Source: Dasypus novemcinctus (taxonomy: Eukaryota; Chordata; Mammalia; Cingulata; Dasypodidae). From it: 64,000 nt of DNA. Positions 50,105 through 63,000 of this stretch are shown one piece after another. The notes beneath the pieces were generated by a model. The model searched no databases. It saw only the letters and a program-made list of their open reading frames with translations, and was not told the origin of the DNA. The position numbers and the translations under genes are program-made. Location of the stretch: contig NC_080682.1 in the NCBI RefSeq assembly GCF_030445035.2, forward strand, positions 33,524,770 through 33,588,769, given 5' to 3'. The stretch's first letter is position 1, and each line of letters starts with the position of its first letter.

Positions 50105-50584
50105 AGACATGTTCAGAGGGCTAGATGGATCAAAGAGGGTAAGAGTACATGGAGTAAGTGAGCAAGCAGTAGGGAGAATTTCACAGGGATTCCAGAAAGG
50201 GGAATTAGCTTCATAATGAATGTTGAAAATTTACAAAACAATATGAGGTTATATCAAGCTGCCATCTCCTAAGAACATCTTCTGTAATTATAGTAAGTGA
50301 AAATAAAATACAAAAAGATTACCAATTTCAATATAAGTTAATCAATGAAGTTTTAATATGGATCAGTTTGAACTTAATTATGGACATATAGATAACTCAT
50401 TTTATCTATAAATATAATATGATGCATTGGTGGACAGATTAATGCTTTCTTTGCAACCATTTTAAAATATGCATGCACTAGTAATTAAAATCACACAATA
50501 TGTTCCGTAGTTTCTAACAGTAGAGATTTTGGTTGATATATAACATTCTTCTATGTTTTGCTCAATGCTTAAATTGTAGTTTAT

Positions 50585-51914
50585 TTATAAACCAATTTCT
50601 TTTAAAAATTTTTTCATTACCTTTTTTTTTAAAATTTAATCCCGCCCCCCCCCCCGACCCCGGTTGTCTGTTCTCTGTGTCTATTTGCTGCCTGTTTCTT
50701 TGTTGGCTTCTGTTGTCATCAGCGGCACGAGAAGTGTAGGCGGCGCCATTCTTGGGTGGGCTGCACCTTCTTTCGAGCTGGGCGGCTCTCCTTACAGGGT
50801 GCACTCCTTGCCCGTGGGGCTCCCCTACATGGAGGACACCCCTGCGTGGCAGGGCACTCCTTGCGCGCATCAGCACTGAACATGGGCCAGCTCCACACGG
50901 GTCAAGGAGGCCAGGGGTTTGAACCGCCGACTTCCCATGTGGTAGATGGACGCCCTAACCACTGGGCCAAGTCCGTTTCCTTTCATTGCCTTTTTAACAT
51001 CTTTGTTCCTTAAACTATAGATGATAGGATTCAGCATGGGAATCACAATAGAGTAAAATATAGACACTGTCATATCATTGCCCAAAGCATAGCTAGAATT
51101 TGGCTTCACATACATGAAGAAGACTGTCCCATGGTAAACTGACACTCCAGTTAAGTGAGAGCCACAAGTGGAAAAGATTTTGCCCCTCCCTTCAGTGGAA
51201 TGCATTCTCATAATGGCCAAAATAATGAAACCATAGGAGATCGAGACAATTTGAATATTGGATATCTCCATCAATCCCATGAAGTAGAAGAGTAGAAGCT
51301 GATTGATGTGTCAGGACAACAAATAGCAAGAAGTGGAGGGATGTCATGAAGCACATGTCTAATTTCATTGGATGCACAGAAGGAAAGGCTAAAAGTGGCC
51401 ACAGTATATAAAATACCATCCAAAATGCCACCACCATAGGATGCAATCATTAGTGGCACATAGACTCGGGGTGACATATTAACTGCATATAGCACTGGGT
51501 TGTAGATTGCTACATAGTGATCGTAAGTCATTGCAGCCAAGAGAAAAATCTCTGTGGTCTCAAATCAACAAAAAGAAACATCTGAGTTGCACATCCAAGA
51601 AATGAAATGGCTTTATTCTCTGTCAGAAAATTGACTAACATTTTGGGGGTGACAACTGAAGAATAGCAGGCATCCAAGAATGACAACACACTCAGAATAT
51701 AGTACATGGGGTTGTGGAGCCAAGAATCCCCAATGACCAATACAACCAGCCCCAAATTTCCTACCAGAGTAAAGAGATAAATTGCTAGAATTAAAAAAAG
51801 GAAGACTTGCAGTTTAAAATCATCCGTTAAGCCTAGTAATATAAACATGGTGACTTCAGTCACATTCTTCTCCTGGTTCTTGTACGTATCCAAATTCAAT
51901 GGCAACCTTGACAT
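50585..51914 (-). pseudogene. OR5T-like: OR5T-like olfactory receptor pseudogene with SINE at its 3' end, unit B
   Basis: Minus-strand odorant receptor from ATG at 51912-51914. It keeps MSRLPLNLD and [31 protein letters not shown] (helix 2), [39 protein letters not shown] (helix 6) and [19 protein letters not shown] (helix 7), a close fit to OR5T. Two frameshifts are visible, near 51545 (just before MAAMTYDHY) and near 51330-51280. A SINE at 50627-50981 entered the codons after KKAM; the displaced end, KFLKEIGL then TAA at 50585-50587, lies beyond it. It is the better preserved of the two OR5T copies, but non-functional. Confidence 0.92.
50627..50981 (-). mobile_element. DAS-type SINE inside OR5T coding end (7)
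   Basis: Minus-strand copy, full head (gggccaagtccgtttcc near 50965), C-rich stretch (G-rich tail side) at 50641-50660 and T run. Target duplication ttcattaccttttt (50613-50626) and ttcattgccttttt (50982-50995). Unit A at about 17910 has the single site, so it inserted after the duplication. It is in the same orientation as OR5T. Confidence 0.95.
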
Positions 51915-53004
51915 TTCAGTTAATATTTATAGGTTCTCAAGGCATCCCCTGAGAAAATAGAGACCACTCAGTTATATCCTTATCTTTGCTTCTTGGAAGA
52001 GCATAAGGGAATCCAAGGAGTTGATACAATTTGTAATGACAAAGAAGTAAGTTGAGCCAAGTGGATGAATTACCCTGTGTAAATTAAAGAATACATTTCA
52101 CCATTCATTTATTTGTTAAAAGGGGAAAAAATGCCAATTTAAATATTTGTTTTCCAGTTCATTTCTGATCAATTTTCTACATCCTTTTCTCATGTACATT
52201 ATCTTAAATTTTACCGACACAATTGAATATTGAGATTTTTAAATCCAAAAATATTATAGTGAAAAGCATAAGTCTGGTTTCTGGTCTTATATTTGCTACT
52301 ATGTGCATAAAATCCCTTCTCTTAATTGTTGTAATTGTGAAGTTGAACAAACACACATCACACGATTCTATTAAGTTTAAGAAAGAAGCAGGTATGATAA
52401 TTATGTAATTTAAAATGCTTCCAGGTGACTACAAACTCAGATAAGTTATACTTACATTTCAACTTATCTTACAGAAAAACCCCTCCTATCAAAAAATTTT
52501 GTGCTCTTTCCCAGCAATGATATTTTTCTATTATTCTTTCAGGAAGAGTGGTGAACAGGGCAATAGAAAGTATTTTGGAGGTAGATATAACACTGTTTGC
52601 AAACAAAAGCAGGAAAATGTCCTTTTATTTTCAGGTACCTTCTTGAAATGCACACCAGTAAATTGTCCATTTTGATCATTGCAGCTTGTGGTACCATTAT
52701 TACTTATGTTTAAACTTTAATTTAATAACAATATATACAGTTTCTCTTTTCAGATTTTTATTATACTTACAAAGTCCTTGAATGGATTTCTGAGACATTT
52801 TTTTGTCAAAAGAAAGCACATCTATTTCATTAATATGCAACAGTTGCTTATGTTGTTTCTAAAGTGATAATGAAATAAATATAATCAAATGATCACCAAA
52901 AAAGTGTTTATAAAAGTTATTACTGAAAGAATTAAATCATGAAATTTCCACAAGTTGCATTTGGTTTCTGAATTATTTTATTTTTAAATTATATTTTTAG
53001 TTTT
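51915..53004. other. OR5T 5' flank, unit B
   Basis: AT-rich DNA aligned with 18842-20290 minus its SINE. No gene or clear element. Confidence 0.55.
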
Positions 53005-53185
53005 AAAGCTTGGAATAACATAAATGTTACATAAAAAAATATAGAGGATTCTCATATGACCCAGTTTCCCCTCCCATACTTTCCCACATTTACAAGATAT
53101 GTAACAATTAATGAAAACATATTGAAACATTTCTACTAACCATGAACTATGGTTTATATATTCTTCCCTACACCATCAGACTATT
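53005..53185 (-). mobile_element. L1 3' end fragment, inverted, unit B
   Basis: Counterpart of 20290-20480 (gaggattctcatatgaccca block). Confidence 0.5.
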
Positions 53186-53189
53186 TCTT

Positions 53190-53695
53190 ATTCAGTGGAG
53201 ATTGAAGGAAAAAAAAGAACAGCTGAAGTAAACTTATTTATTATTCTACTATAGACTTACTATTATTCTAACAATGGAAGAACTAGTATCATTGATATAA
53301 AGGCAGTGACCACCAAACATTGTTAGGAGAGGGAGATGGAAGACTAGGTTTAATATGGAGATATTTTTGGGACATTGGAATTGTCCTTCATGACATTGCA
53401 GTGACAGATACAGGCCATTGCATATTTTATCATAACCTACAAAACTGTGAGGGACATTGTAAACCATAGTGTAAACAATAGTCATTATTTAGTAGCAATG
53501 TTTCAATATGTGTTCCTCAATTATAACAAAAATACTATACTAATGAAGGATGTTGTTAATGTGGTAAAGTATGAGAAAAGGAGAGAGTGGTGTATATGGG
53601 AATCCTCTATATTTTTTATGCAACATTTATGTAATCTAAAGCTTCTTTAAAAATAAAAATAACAAATAAAAATATTAAAAATGTTTCACCAAAAA
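53190..53695 (+). mobile_element. L1 3' end insertion, unit B only
   Basis: Same type as 600-990 and 26888-27372 (cattgatataaaggcagtga, gggaatcctctatatttttt, then an A-rich tail). It is absent at the matching place in unit A. Confidence 0.65.
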
Positions 53696-56039
53696 AATAT
53701 TAAAGAAATATATATAGATGAACTGCAAGCCTTAGTGATTGATTACAATTAAATCCAGGATCCATATTCAGGGGCAAAATTTTAGCTTGGTAACCCCTGT
53801 TTTTCCTTCAGTGTGTCATAGACCAAGGTACTTGAGTCTATTCTTAATTCACTGGCCCTTTTATTTTAAAGGGTTTAATGAAATAAAGCATTTGTCATAC
53901 ATTGGGCCTGGGTGCATTCATTGACCTAAAAATAATTTATATTCATAATATGAAACACTAAAATTTTGTTTTATTGAGCTGTTCATAGTTCAAGAAAAGA
54001 AGAAGCAAATGATTTTAAAATTACTTGGACTGAGAATAAGCCACATATCTTTATTTTCCCAGAAAGGCTTTCACAGATCTTGGTAAAATATTATTGTAAT
54101 AAATGAAATAAACAGCATCACATTTGCAAAGTTAGAGACAAAGTGTGCTTAACTGACTCAGAGAATTCTAGAGTAAAAATGCATACTTAAGTTAATTGTA
54201 ACTTCCACATAAATTCAGACACTTACACTGTTTCATGAAAACACATGAAAAATTTTCTAATATTTCTAATTTAGTTTCAATGATTATGTTAATGAAATAA
54301 CTTAAAGATATCAATTAATAATAAATTTTGCATTATTGGATTGTTGGGATAACCAAAAATACATTTCTGGTTAAAAAAAATATCTGTATCCCTTTTTTCC
54401 CACCGCAACCCTTCTCTTCTTGTATCATTCTCTTTCTTTTGTAATAATCCATGATTTATATGCAGAATATTTTTGGGAGAGTGCTAAGGTCAAAACAAGA
54501 ATTAGGAAGATAGGAAAAAGCAGAGTGAAAAAAAATTATGCAAGCAAATTTTAAAAAATGTATCAATAGGCTCTCTACTGAAGGAATTCATTACATAATG
54601 TTCTTGACTAAACACAGTGAAGAAATTTCAGCAATATTAGAATTCTCACCTTCATTTCCTGGCATGGCAACTGTGGAGGATTAAGTGCCTCTATAATCCT
54701 GTATTAAAATGTCAGATTTAGCACCTTTTCACAGTGTAAGCACAGAAAAGTAACTTCATCTTTCCAAACAACAACAACAACACTGCTTATAAAACTTCTA
54801 ATGAACTAAATTTTCAGATATGACCTAAATTTTTAGTATAATCTATTCACATTCATGTACATGGTGTGATGCCAGATTGCTTATTGATGACATGCATTTA
54901 ATTATCTGTATTAGCTTAAATTTTTGATATTATATAATGATAAATAAAACTGAAATATTATGGCCACCTGTTATTTATATAAAATAAATAAGAATTTTTA
55001 AAAATTATTTTTATCAAATCATTAAGAAGATAATCGCCCAAAATCACAAGCAAAGTAGTTTTTCTTTAAATTATATATATTGTTATATGACAGTAAATAC
55101 ATAGTAAATTATCATCCTTTTTAAAATAAATCCAGGGAATATCAATATTTTATTCTTTAAGTGACCAAAATGATTAATCTCTGTCACTACATTCTGCTTT
55201 TGGACATGATGAAATATGACATTGTTTTACTTAAATTCTCTGATACTTTTCACAGTATAATTTTCTTGTTATTCTTGGTCACTGATCCTTTCTGTAGAGG
55301 AATAAGTTGGTTTACAATTGAAGGCATTTTTTTTAGAAAATCATGTCCCATTACAGAATCTATAATCTACTTCATTATAAATAAGGGGAAATATTGTGTA
55401 GAATATATCGAATTTAACCATTTCATCCAGAATGATCTGCAAATAGGTATTTCTGCTAACTAATATTTTGGGACTACTAAACTAGTTATGAATATGTGTA
55501 GCTGATTTCACTTTAAGAGGAGACAGCAGTTAGAAAAAAAGACATCATTGTTTAAAAAAAGGTCAATCTGAAAGACACAAAACCACTTTCTCAACTCTCA
55601 CATACATGGAAATAAGAAAATAACAGAGGTCCATCTGAACAGTTTTATAAACATAAAATGAGAAGAAAACCTATGGTTGCAGTTACCATAAATTATTATG
55701 TGGTTACTAGCATTAGGAATTTTTTGGACATAATTTTATATAATCTACATAGCAATCTGAAAACTAAATAATACAGTGTCCTTTTATTCATGAAAAGTAC
55801 TCATGCCTAAATTAGATATATAATTTGACCAAAGTCACACACTTTGTTTAGAGAGCCAGGATTAAAGTTCAGATTTCTCTGACTGCACACAACAAGCTGC
55901 TAAACCATACATAAAATAACATTGTGAAAAGCAAAATTCTGTAATTAGATTCTAAATATCTAATTATCTTAATTAGGTTATTAATTATGGCTTGAGAGGA
56001 TGTGTATGAGTATCATGTTGATAAGCAATGGACTGTGAT
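53696..56039. other. Intergenic DNA found only in unit B
   Basis: About 2.3 kb without a partner in unit A until about 55975. No gene is seen. A MIR core is at 55795-55910. The open frame at 55161-55463 (100 codons) has no family mark. Confidence 0.5.
55795..55910 (+). mobile_element. MIR SINE fragment
   Basis: aatttgaccaaagtcacaca, gagccaggattaaagttcag and a ctctgactgca block are MIR core sequence. Confidence 0.65.
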
Positions 56040-56967
56040 CTTTAAATTCATGTGTCAACTTGGACAGATTATGTTGCCCAAGGTGTCTGATCAAAGTAGA
56101 ACTGGCATGATTTTCACCTTGATGTTATTTTACAAATGGATGTGAATCTATAATCAGTTCATTGCCTTTAAAACTTATTTCATCTGACTCTATGTGGCAG
56201 TTTGATATACTTGATGAATTCCAAAATGAAGTATTGGATTATGCTTATAATCTGATCTGTACCTGGGCATGATTGAGTTATGATTAGGGCATTGAGTCTG
56301 CACCCCTTGTTTGGTGGGGACTCACAGATAAAAGGCACAGTGAAGAACGGAGTTGAGGGCTTTTAATGTTGGAGTTTTGATTTTGGAGTTTGATGCTGAA
56401 GACTTAAATTGGAGCCCTGGGAAGTCAGCATGCAGAGGAAAGAGAAGCCAGGCCCAGGAAGGAAGGAACCTTGAAGCCAGAGTAAAGCAAGCCCCAGGAA
56501 TGTAGGAACCCAGGAAGCCTGAACCCTCACAGACTTCGGCAGCCATCTTGCTCCAAATAGACTTTGGTGAGGGAAGTAACTTATGGTTTATGGCCTGGTA
56601 TCTGTAGCTCCTAACCCAAATAAATACTCTGTATAAAAACCAACCAATTTCTGGTATTTTGCATCAGCACCCCTTTGGCTGACTAATACACTCTAAAAAG
56701 GACATTTCTCATAGAAAAGTGGGGAGTCTACCCATCCATTGAGTTGGAATTCTTTAAAAACTTAATTGAGGCTATCAGAAGTTAGAAAGAAGATTTTCTA
56801 TTTCAGCTAGTCAAACTGTTTTGGGAAGTTCAACTTCAACATAATGGGAGTTTCCAAATCACAGACCATTCTGCAGAATTCAGTCTTGGAATCCCCTACA
56901 GTCATGCTCTGAAACAATTTCTATAACAAATCATTTAAGTATATCATTCAGTTCTGTCTAAAACCCT
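56040..56967 (+). repeat. Unclassified interspersed repeat, unit B, split by LTR
   Basis: Counterpart of 20865-21296; interrupted at 56193-56690 by a solo LTR. Confidence 0.45.
56193..56690 (+). mobile_element. Solo LTR fossil, unit B only
   Basis: A 498-bp element starting TGTGGCAGTTTGAT and ending CTAATACA, with a 5-bp target duplication ctcta at 56188-56192 and 56691-56695, and an AATAAA near 56620. TG...CA ends with a 5-bp duplication fit an LTR. Its ends match those of the LTR at 23392-24115. The site in unit A is empty, so it inserted after the duplication. No internal viral genes are present. Confidence 0.85.
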
Positions 56968-57440
56968 CTTAGTTTGCCAGACTTCTATGATAAACACCAC
57001 AAGTGAGGTGGCTTAAAAAACACAAATTTGTTGGATCAGGGTCTTAAAAGTTAGAGGTCCACATTTAAACAGAAAGGCCTGCCACATCTCCAAATTCTGT
57101 AGCATTGTTGGAGGCTTACTGCAATTCTTGGGGTTCCTGAACTTGGATCTCTGCTTTCTGTCACATGGAGATCTCTTTCTCCTTATGTCTGATATTATTT
57201 CTTATTGTGTTCTCTGTTTTCCACCTTTTCTTTCTGCATGGTGTTCTCTAGCCTCTGGTTCCCAGATTCTTATTTTTATTCCCCAGTAAGGGAACTAAAG
57301 ATCCAGTCTAATTCATTTTGGTATGACCTTAAATGAAAATAATATAAAAAAGAGGTTCAATTTACAAAATGGTTTACTCCCAAAGGTATGAGGATTCATA
57401 TAGGTAATATGTCTAAATTGGGGTACATAGTTCAACCTTC
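56968..57440 (-). mobile_element. MaLR-type LTR fossil, unit B
   Basis: Counterpart of 21297-21770 (ttagtttgccagacttctat at its left end). Old and shared. Confidence 0.55.
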
Positions 57441-59075
57441 CATGATTTGCCCTCTGGAACACAAGATATGTTTTATCCACGAGCAAAATACATTTATCCA
57501 TTCTATTATCCAAAATCTTTAAGTCATTTCAGCAATGTCTCTACATCCAAAGTATCATCAAAATCAGTTGGGGATGTGGTCCAGCCTGGGAAAAACTTTC
57601 TCTCTAATCTTTGGAACTGTGAAACTTAGAAAACAAGTTGTACGATTCCAAAAGGTATTAGTGGGAAATGCATAGGTAGTGATTCCCTTTCCAGAGGTAA
57701 GAAAACTGAAGAAAAAAGGTATTAGGTTTCCCAAGTAACTCTGAAACCTAGCCTGCAAACTCCACTAGATATCAAGATCTGAGAGTCATCTGTGGAGCTG
57801 TGCATAGTCCTCTGGACCTACTGGAGTAGTTGCCGCCCCTTTTTGTGTACCTGGAGAGTGTGGTCTTGTTCTACAAACACTAGGGCCCAAGTTCTACCAT
57901 CTGAAAGTTCTGAAATCGTGAGCAGGCACTGTGAGAAGAACACAGCACCTTGTAGTGGGGTGGCCACACAAGCCTCCCTGGGCATCTGGACAGAAGGCTT
58001 GGTCCCTCCCATCCTAGGTCAGAAACCCTGCTGTACCCAAAGGCTTGTCCTGAGGAGATGTCTTCAGTGGAGACTTTCCCATGGTTCTGCTTTTGAAGTC
58101 ATTGTTCTTCATTTTGTCTTGTCTCTTCTTTCATCCAGTCTGGCATTTTATCAGATCCTACAAACTTGTCAAAAGCCATCAGAGAAAAGGATTTTCCATA
58201 GATCCAAATACATTTCCAATACTGCTTAGGAGGCTGCTTAAGGGAGTGATGTCAGTATTCTGCTTCCACATCTTTTTCCTATTTAAAGGAATAATTTCAG
58301 TTCATGATAATTCACTTACACTTATGATATATATATACTTTTCTACATGCATATGACATACAATAAAAATTTAAAAGAAAACAAAATTGTATTTGTTTTC
58401 CCTTTTCAAATAAGAAATTAAAAATATTTTGAATCACTCATCATCTGACTGATTCTCTTATTAATGAAATATGTTTGCCACATTATAGCTGCATGATTTG
58501 AGTTTTTAATGTTGAAAATTGCTGTTCAGCATTTTCCTTCTGTCAACTACCCTTAATTTAAAAAACATTTTTTGTTTGAATTGATTTTTTTCATAGCTGC
58601 CTTTTTTTTCATATTTTCTTTCCTTAATTATATTTTCTATAGTAATTAATGATCTTGTATTTTACTAAATTTTTTGTTTGTTTTATATCTAGTTTATTTC
58701 TGACTTCAATGATGCCTGATTTTATATCCTCCTTATGTTCATCCATCGACTTTCTGATATATATGATTTTCTAGAAGCTTTAGCTTATTTAAAATGTTCT
58801 TTTACATTATTATGCAATATTAAATTATTTATTTCCTTACCATTTTTGCTGTTTTATGCTCTGATATTATTACATTTTGGAATATATTTTGGTTCCATTT
58901 ATCCTTCTCTCCTGTATGGATTTTAGTAGCTTTGATTCTTTTATTCACCTATTAAAATGTCATCATTTAATGACATTTAATAGGTTAATAACAGGTCATC
59001 ATAAGTTATCACAGTTTCATGTTCAATGAATCACTCTCATATTTTAGTGATGACTCTAATGTATTTCTACTTTAT
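57441..59075. other. OR5T-OR8J intergenic DNA, unit B
   Basis: Aligned with 21771-23391. The open frame at 57792-58229 (145 codons) lies in a segment also present in unit A at 22100-22525, where it is not kept open, so it is not called a gene. Confidence 0.5.
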
Positions 59076-59783
59076 TCATTAGTCTGCCAAATGGGTGCTG
59101 ATGCAGATTATTGGATATCTGCATCCTTTTATAAAGGGGGTTTATTTGGGGTAAAAGCTTGCAATTCTAAGGCCATAGAAAGTCTAGTTCTTGGTACCAT
59201 AAGAGATGTTTTCTCACTAAAGTCAATTACCACATGTGGAAGGAAGATGGCCACTGATTAGTTGCTGGTCTCTGACTTCCTCTCAGGGATCCCCCTTTCC
59301 TCTGGAACCCCTGGGCCCAATCTCTTGGAGCTTCATGCTTAAGTGATTCTTTAGTCCTCTCTTTCCTGGCATAGGGGTTGCTTCTCTCTGGGTCTCCTAT
59401 ATCTCAGCTGTTCTGCTCTCTTTAAAATCACAGCTGTAAGCTATCAGACAAATGACTCCTCTTTCCCTAGGACCTCAGCTATTAAATACTTTGTATTTCT
59501 GTCACATAGCAGGATCAAAAATGGCAGACACTTCCTGTCCCCTCTTGTGTCAATCTCAGTGAGTCTTTTTATATCATACCCAGCAAGTCAGTGGGAACTC
59601 AACATGTGGCACACGCATTGATGTAGTCGAATCAAAAGCCTAAATCAATCTTAGGTTATCTAATCAAAGACCCCTCGACTGAAATTAATTCAATCAAAAG
59701 GTATCACATGTTGAAGAATAGGTTAGTTTACAAACATAACTTTTCTCTTTTTAGGATTCGTATAATAATCTCAAACTGCCACA
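59076..59783 (-). mobile_element. Solo LTR fossil, unit B
   Basis: Counterpart of 23392-24115, about 708 bp, no internal viral genes. Present in both units, so older than the duplication. Confidence 0.7.
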
Positions 59784-60208
59784 CTATACAACTACTTGTA
59801 TTCTCATATGTAAGTTTGATCCAAGATTTTTTTTATCTAGAATTACTTGAGTACCTTAGATGTACGTCTTACCTTCCAAAGCATTACTCTGCACTTTGAC
59901 ATTATATGTTGCTATAACAGTATTTCCTAAGACTTACATTTCAGGATTTCAATTAATAGTTAATAATAAGATAACTTGTTCATGCAATTCTAAGAAACTC
60001 AGTGAGTTTCTTATGACTGTATTTATGAAATTTGTGAAAGGCAGCAAGAAAAACAATTACAATCTGAAACTTTTCAGTGTTTAAGAAGAGATATTAACAT
60101 ATTTTAAATGAAATATTTATCAAAGATTAACCCTTTAGCAGCCAGTGCAAGTTTACCATCAATTAATTTCTTTTGCTTTTTCCACTAAATGTAAAAGCAG
60201 CAATATAA
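59784..60208. other. OR8J 5' flank, unit B
   Basis: AT-rich DNA aligned with 24116-24543; no feature is seen. Confidence 0.5.
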
Positions 60209-61145
60209 ATGGCAGCACAAAATGTCACCGTGGTGACTGAAATCATTCTCATGGGAGAACTGAATCATCCAGAGCTCCAGATTCCTCCTTTCTTTGTCTC
60301 ACTGGTTATCAATTGGCTTACTTGGGCTGGGAATCTGGGCATCACTACCTCAATAGTGCTGATTATCAATTTCAAACTCCATCAAGATTTTTTCTCTGAT
60401 GATTGGCTGTCATCAATTTGGCAGTTTTACCATCATTGCTCTTAAAATGCTGGTCGGTTTTTTGGTTAAGAAGAAAACCATTTCCTATTTTTGGTTGTGC
60501 AGTCCAACTGGGTAGATTCTTAATTTCTTTCTGGTTGCAATGGTCTGTTGCCTATTACCACTATGACCACTTTGTGGCTATTGCAATTCCCTGCTCTTTG
60601 TGGTGTTCTGGCAGATTTGCCCCCTGCTACCCTTCTTCATGAACCTGCACAGCCTGACATTGCAATGACGGTGTCCTCTTGAGTGCTCTTGGGTCATAAG
60701 GCTCTTTAAATGTAATCTTCAATTTTTATTGTGATAAGTTCTTTCTGTTAACATTATCTTTGACTGATAACTACAATCCAGAAGCAGCAATCTTTTTCTT
60801 TTTGGGGGATGATTTGTTGTCTTCCTGGATCAATGTTTAGATATCCTACTTCCATGATGCTCTCTCCATTTTGACGATATGTTCTTCAGAGTGGGAGAAA
60901 AAAATCCTTTCCTAAGTTTCTTACATGATTGCTATCTCTGTGTTCTTTGTGTTCTTTTGGTACTCTTCTTCTCATGTGTTTGCAAACAATGACCAGTACC
61001 TCAATAAATTGTGATAAAATGACCCAGGTCGTTTACACTCTAGTGATACCTATCTTGAATCCTCTAATTTAAAGCCTAAGAAAAGGATGTGAAGGATGCA
61101 CTGAAAAGATTTCTCAATAACCATTGCTATACATTCAAAGTAATG
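60209..61145 (+). pseudogene. OR8J-like: OR8J-like olfactory receptor pseudogene, unit B
   Basis: Opens with an ATG at 60209 and reads MAAQNVTVVTEIILMGELNH, then PELQIP and WAGNLGI, close to the OR8J N-terminus, to about residue 55. The helix 2 entry (TPMYFF) is lost and the frame shifts there. Later blocks in other frames are KMLVGFLVKKKTISYFW, a decayed MAYDRY region (YDHFVAIAIP), DNYNPEAAI (60772-60794), and VKDALKRFLNN before CYTF near 61110-61135; no stop is found at the expected end near 61145. The lesion at helix 2 is shared with unit A at 24716, which suggests loss before duplication. Confidence 0.85.
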
Positions 61146-63000
61146 AAAGTTAATAACTGCATCTCTCTTTACTTAAGGGTTTAAAATTCCTCCTAAAAAT
61201 CCTACTAATAATTGAAAGGTAATAAATAGTTAGCTTTTCATTAATTTAATTTTCATTGATAAATCGGTGCATTTTATTTCAAGCCAAAATATACAGCCAA
61301 TTAGTCCATATATACAAATATATAAATTATAAAATTAAAACAATCATATTTCACAAATAATAATTTGAAAATAAATAAATGCATCCCAGGCAATAATATC
61401 GTATGTAATTTAAAAACTAAGAGATAGCCTGATGGAGATAGAGGTAGGCAAGAATCATTTCTTGGGAAGCACTTGAGAATTAGATCATCTTCTTTGTCAT
61501 CTCCTTCCTTTTTTCTATGTTTAAAGATTTTGTTATTTTTTGTACTTTTTATTATATAACTTTTCCATCAATTTACAATCTTCTTAGGGACATTTTTATC
61601 ATGACCTTAAAGTCAATTATTAAAATAAAATTTTATTGAGGTATATCATTCATAAATGAGCAACTATAAATAATAATTGTACAGTAAAATGTGTGAATTT
61701 ACAGAACAAACATGCATATCATCAAGCAAGGTTCTCATGCATCTTCCCACCACCAAACATTTGTTATAACTATGAAAGAGCATCCTCAAAATACTACTAC
61801 TATCTATATACCATATCTTACAATTTACGTATTTTTCCACAACAAACCCAATTATTATCACCCTATATTAGTATATATATTTGTTATCATTCAAGAGAAA
61901 ACATTCTCATATTTGTCCTGTTAACCAGAATCCATCTTCCACCACTGGATTCCCTGTTTTATACAGTATCATGCTTTCTATAATACATTCAAAGTGTACA
62001 CTCACTGTCTCACATTTTCATCACAGACATGTGCTGAAAGTCAATTTATATCACAGATAAATTAAAACTTTAGGGGAAAATAAAAGAAAAACATGAATAA
62101 TTGAAAATACATAGTATAGGGCATATGGCAAAATATTATGAAAAAAAAAGGTTTCTACCTTTCATGCCACTTATTATGTCATGCACGAAAGCAAAATATT
62201 TATGTTCATCCAAATATGACATACAATTAAAATTTCCCCATATGCTGTTCCTATGCTAAACCCTGTTGTATAGAATTGCCTTTGTTATAAAACCATAACA
62301 TCAGATGCACTTCTTCTGGCATTTCTTATTTTTTATTTTGGGTATTCAGGGATGAAAATCTTGTTAGAAAAATAGGTAATCATCTTACGAGTGGCACCAT
62401 TTCTCAAGGAGCTGAAAGATCTTTGAATATTTAAAATGCTCCCACCATTGGATGGATTGAGATAGAGTAGTTATGACATGCAAATTGCAGACAGATTACC
62501 CTAATAAACTATAATTGTGACATTTGTAGGCAAGCCAGCAATGAGCCAAAACTTAGAATTGTGCCTCAGAGAAGTGAATGAATTTCTAGCATTGGTCATA
62601 AATATTTAGAAGTGCTGAAAGCAAAAAAAAAAAACAAAATATACCATGATTGTTTCTGGTCTCATGATACAAAATCTGCATTAATTTTATTACATTAACT
62701 TTCATGAATATTATGTTATTGATTTATTTGTTTGATTGCTTTGTTTTAAATTATTACCAGCAAGTTTGGCTTCACCAGCCACTAAATTAGCAATTTAGAG
62801 AAATACATTTCCCAGTAAAAATGATTCGTTATGCATCAGGCTGGGTGAAGAGAATTGGAGCAATACAGCTAAACTCACCTTGAAATATTGCCAATCCAAT
62901 ATGTTTTATTAAGTAAATTAAGGTCAAGATTGAAAACTGTAGCATTTTTGTCCTTTTAATTATGTTTCAAAATGAATTTTCTAAAACAAATATTGTCTTA
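61146..63000. other. Right part of unit B, no gene
   Basis: Aligned with 25469-26786. The main content is an old inverted L1 piece at 61615-62050. Nothing else is recognised. Confidence 0.55.
61615..62050 (-). mobile_element. Old L1 3' fragment, inverted
   Basis: attttattgaggtatatcat and later acattcaaagtgtacactca are typical inverted blocks of an old L1 3' end. A shortened counterpart is at 25690-25800. Confidence 0.55.

Noticed and set aside
57792-58229. 145-codon open frame in unit B
   Set aside because: The matching DNA in unit A (22100-22525) is not open in the same frame; it is probably an old repeat.
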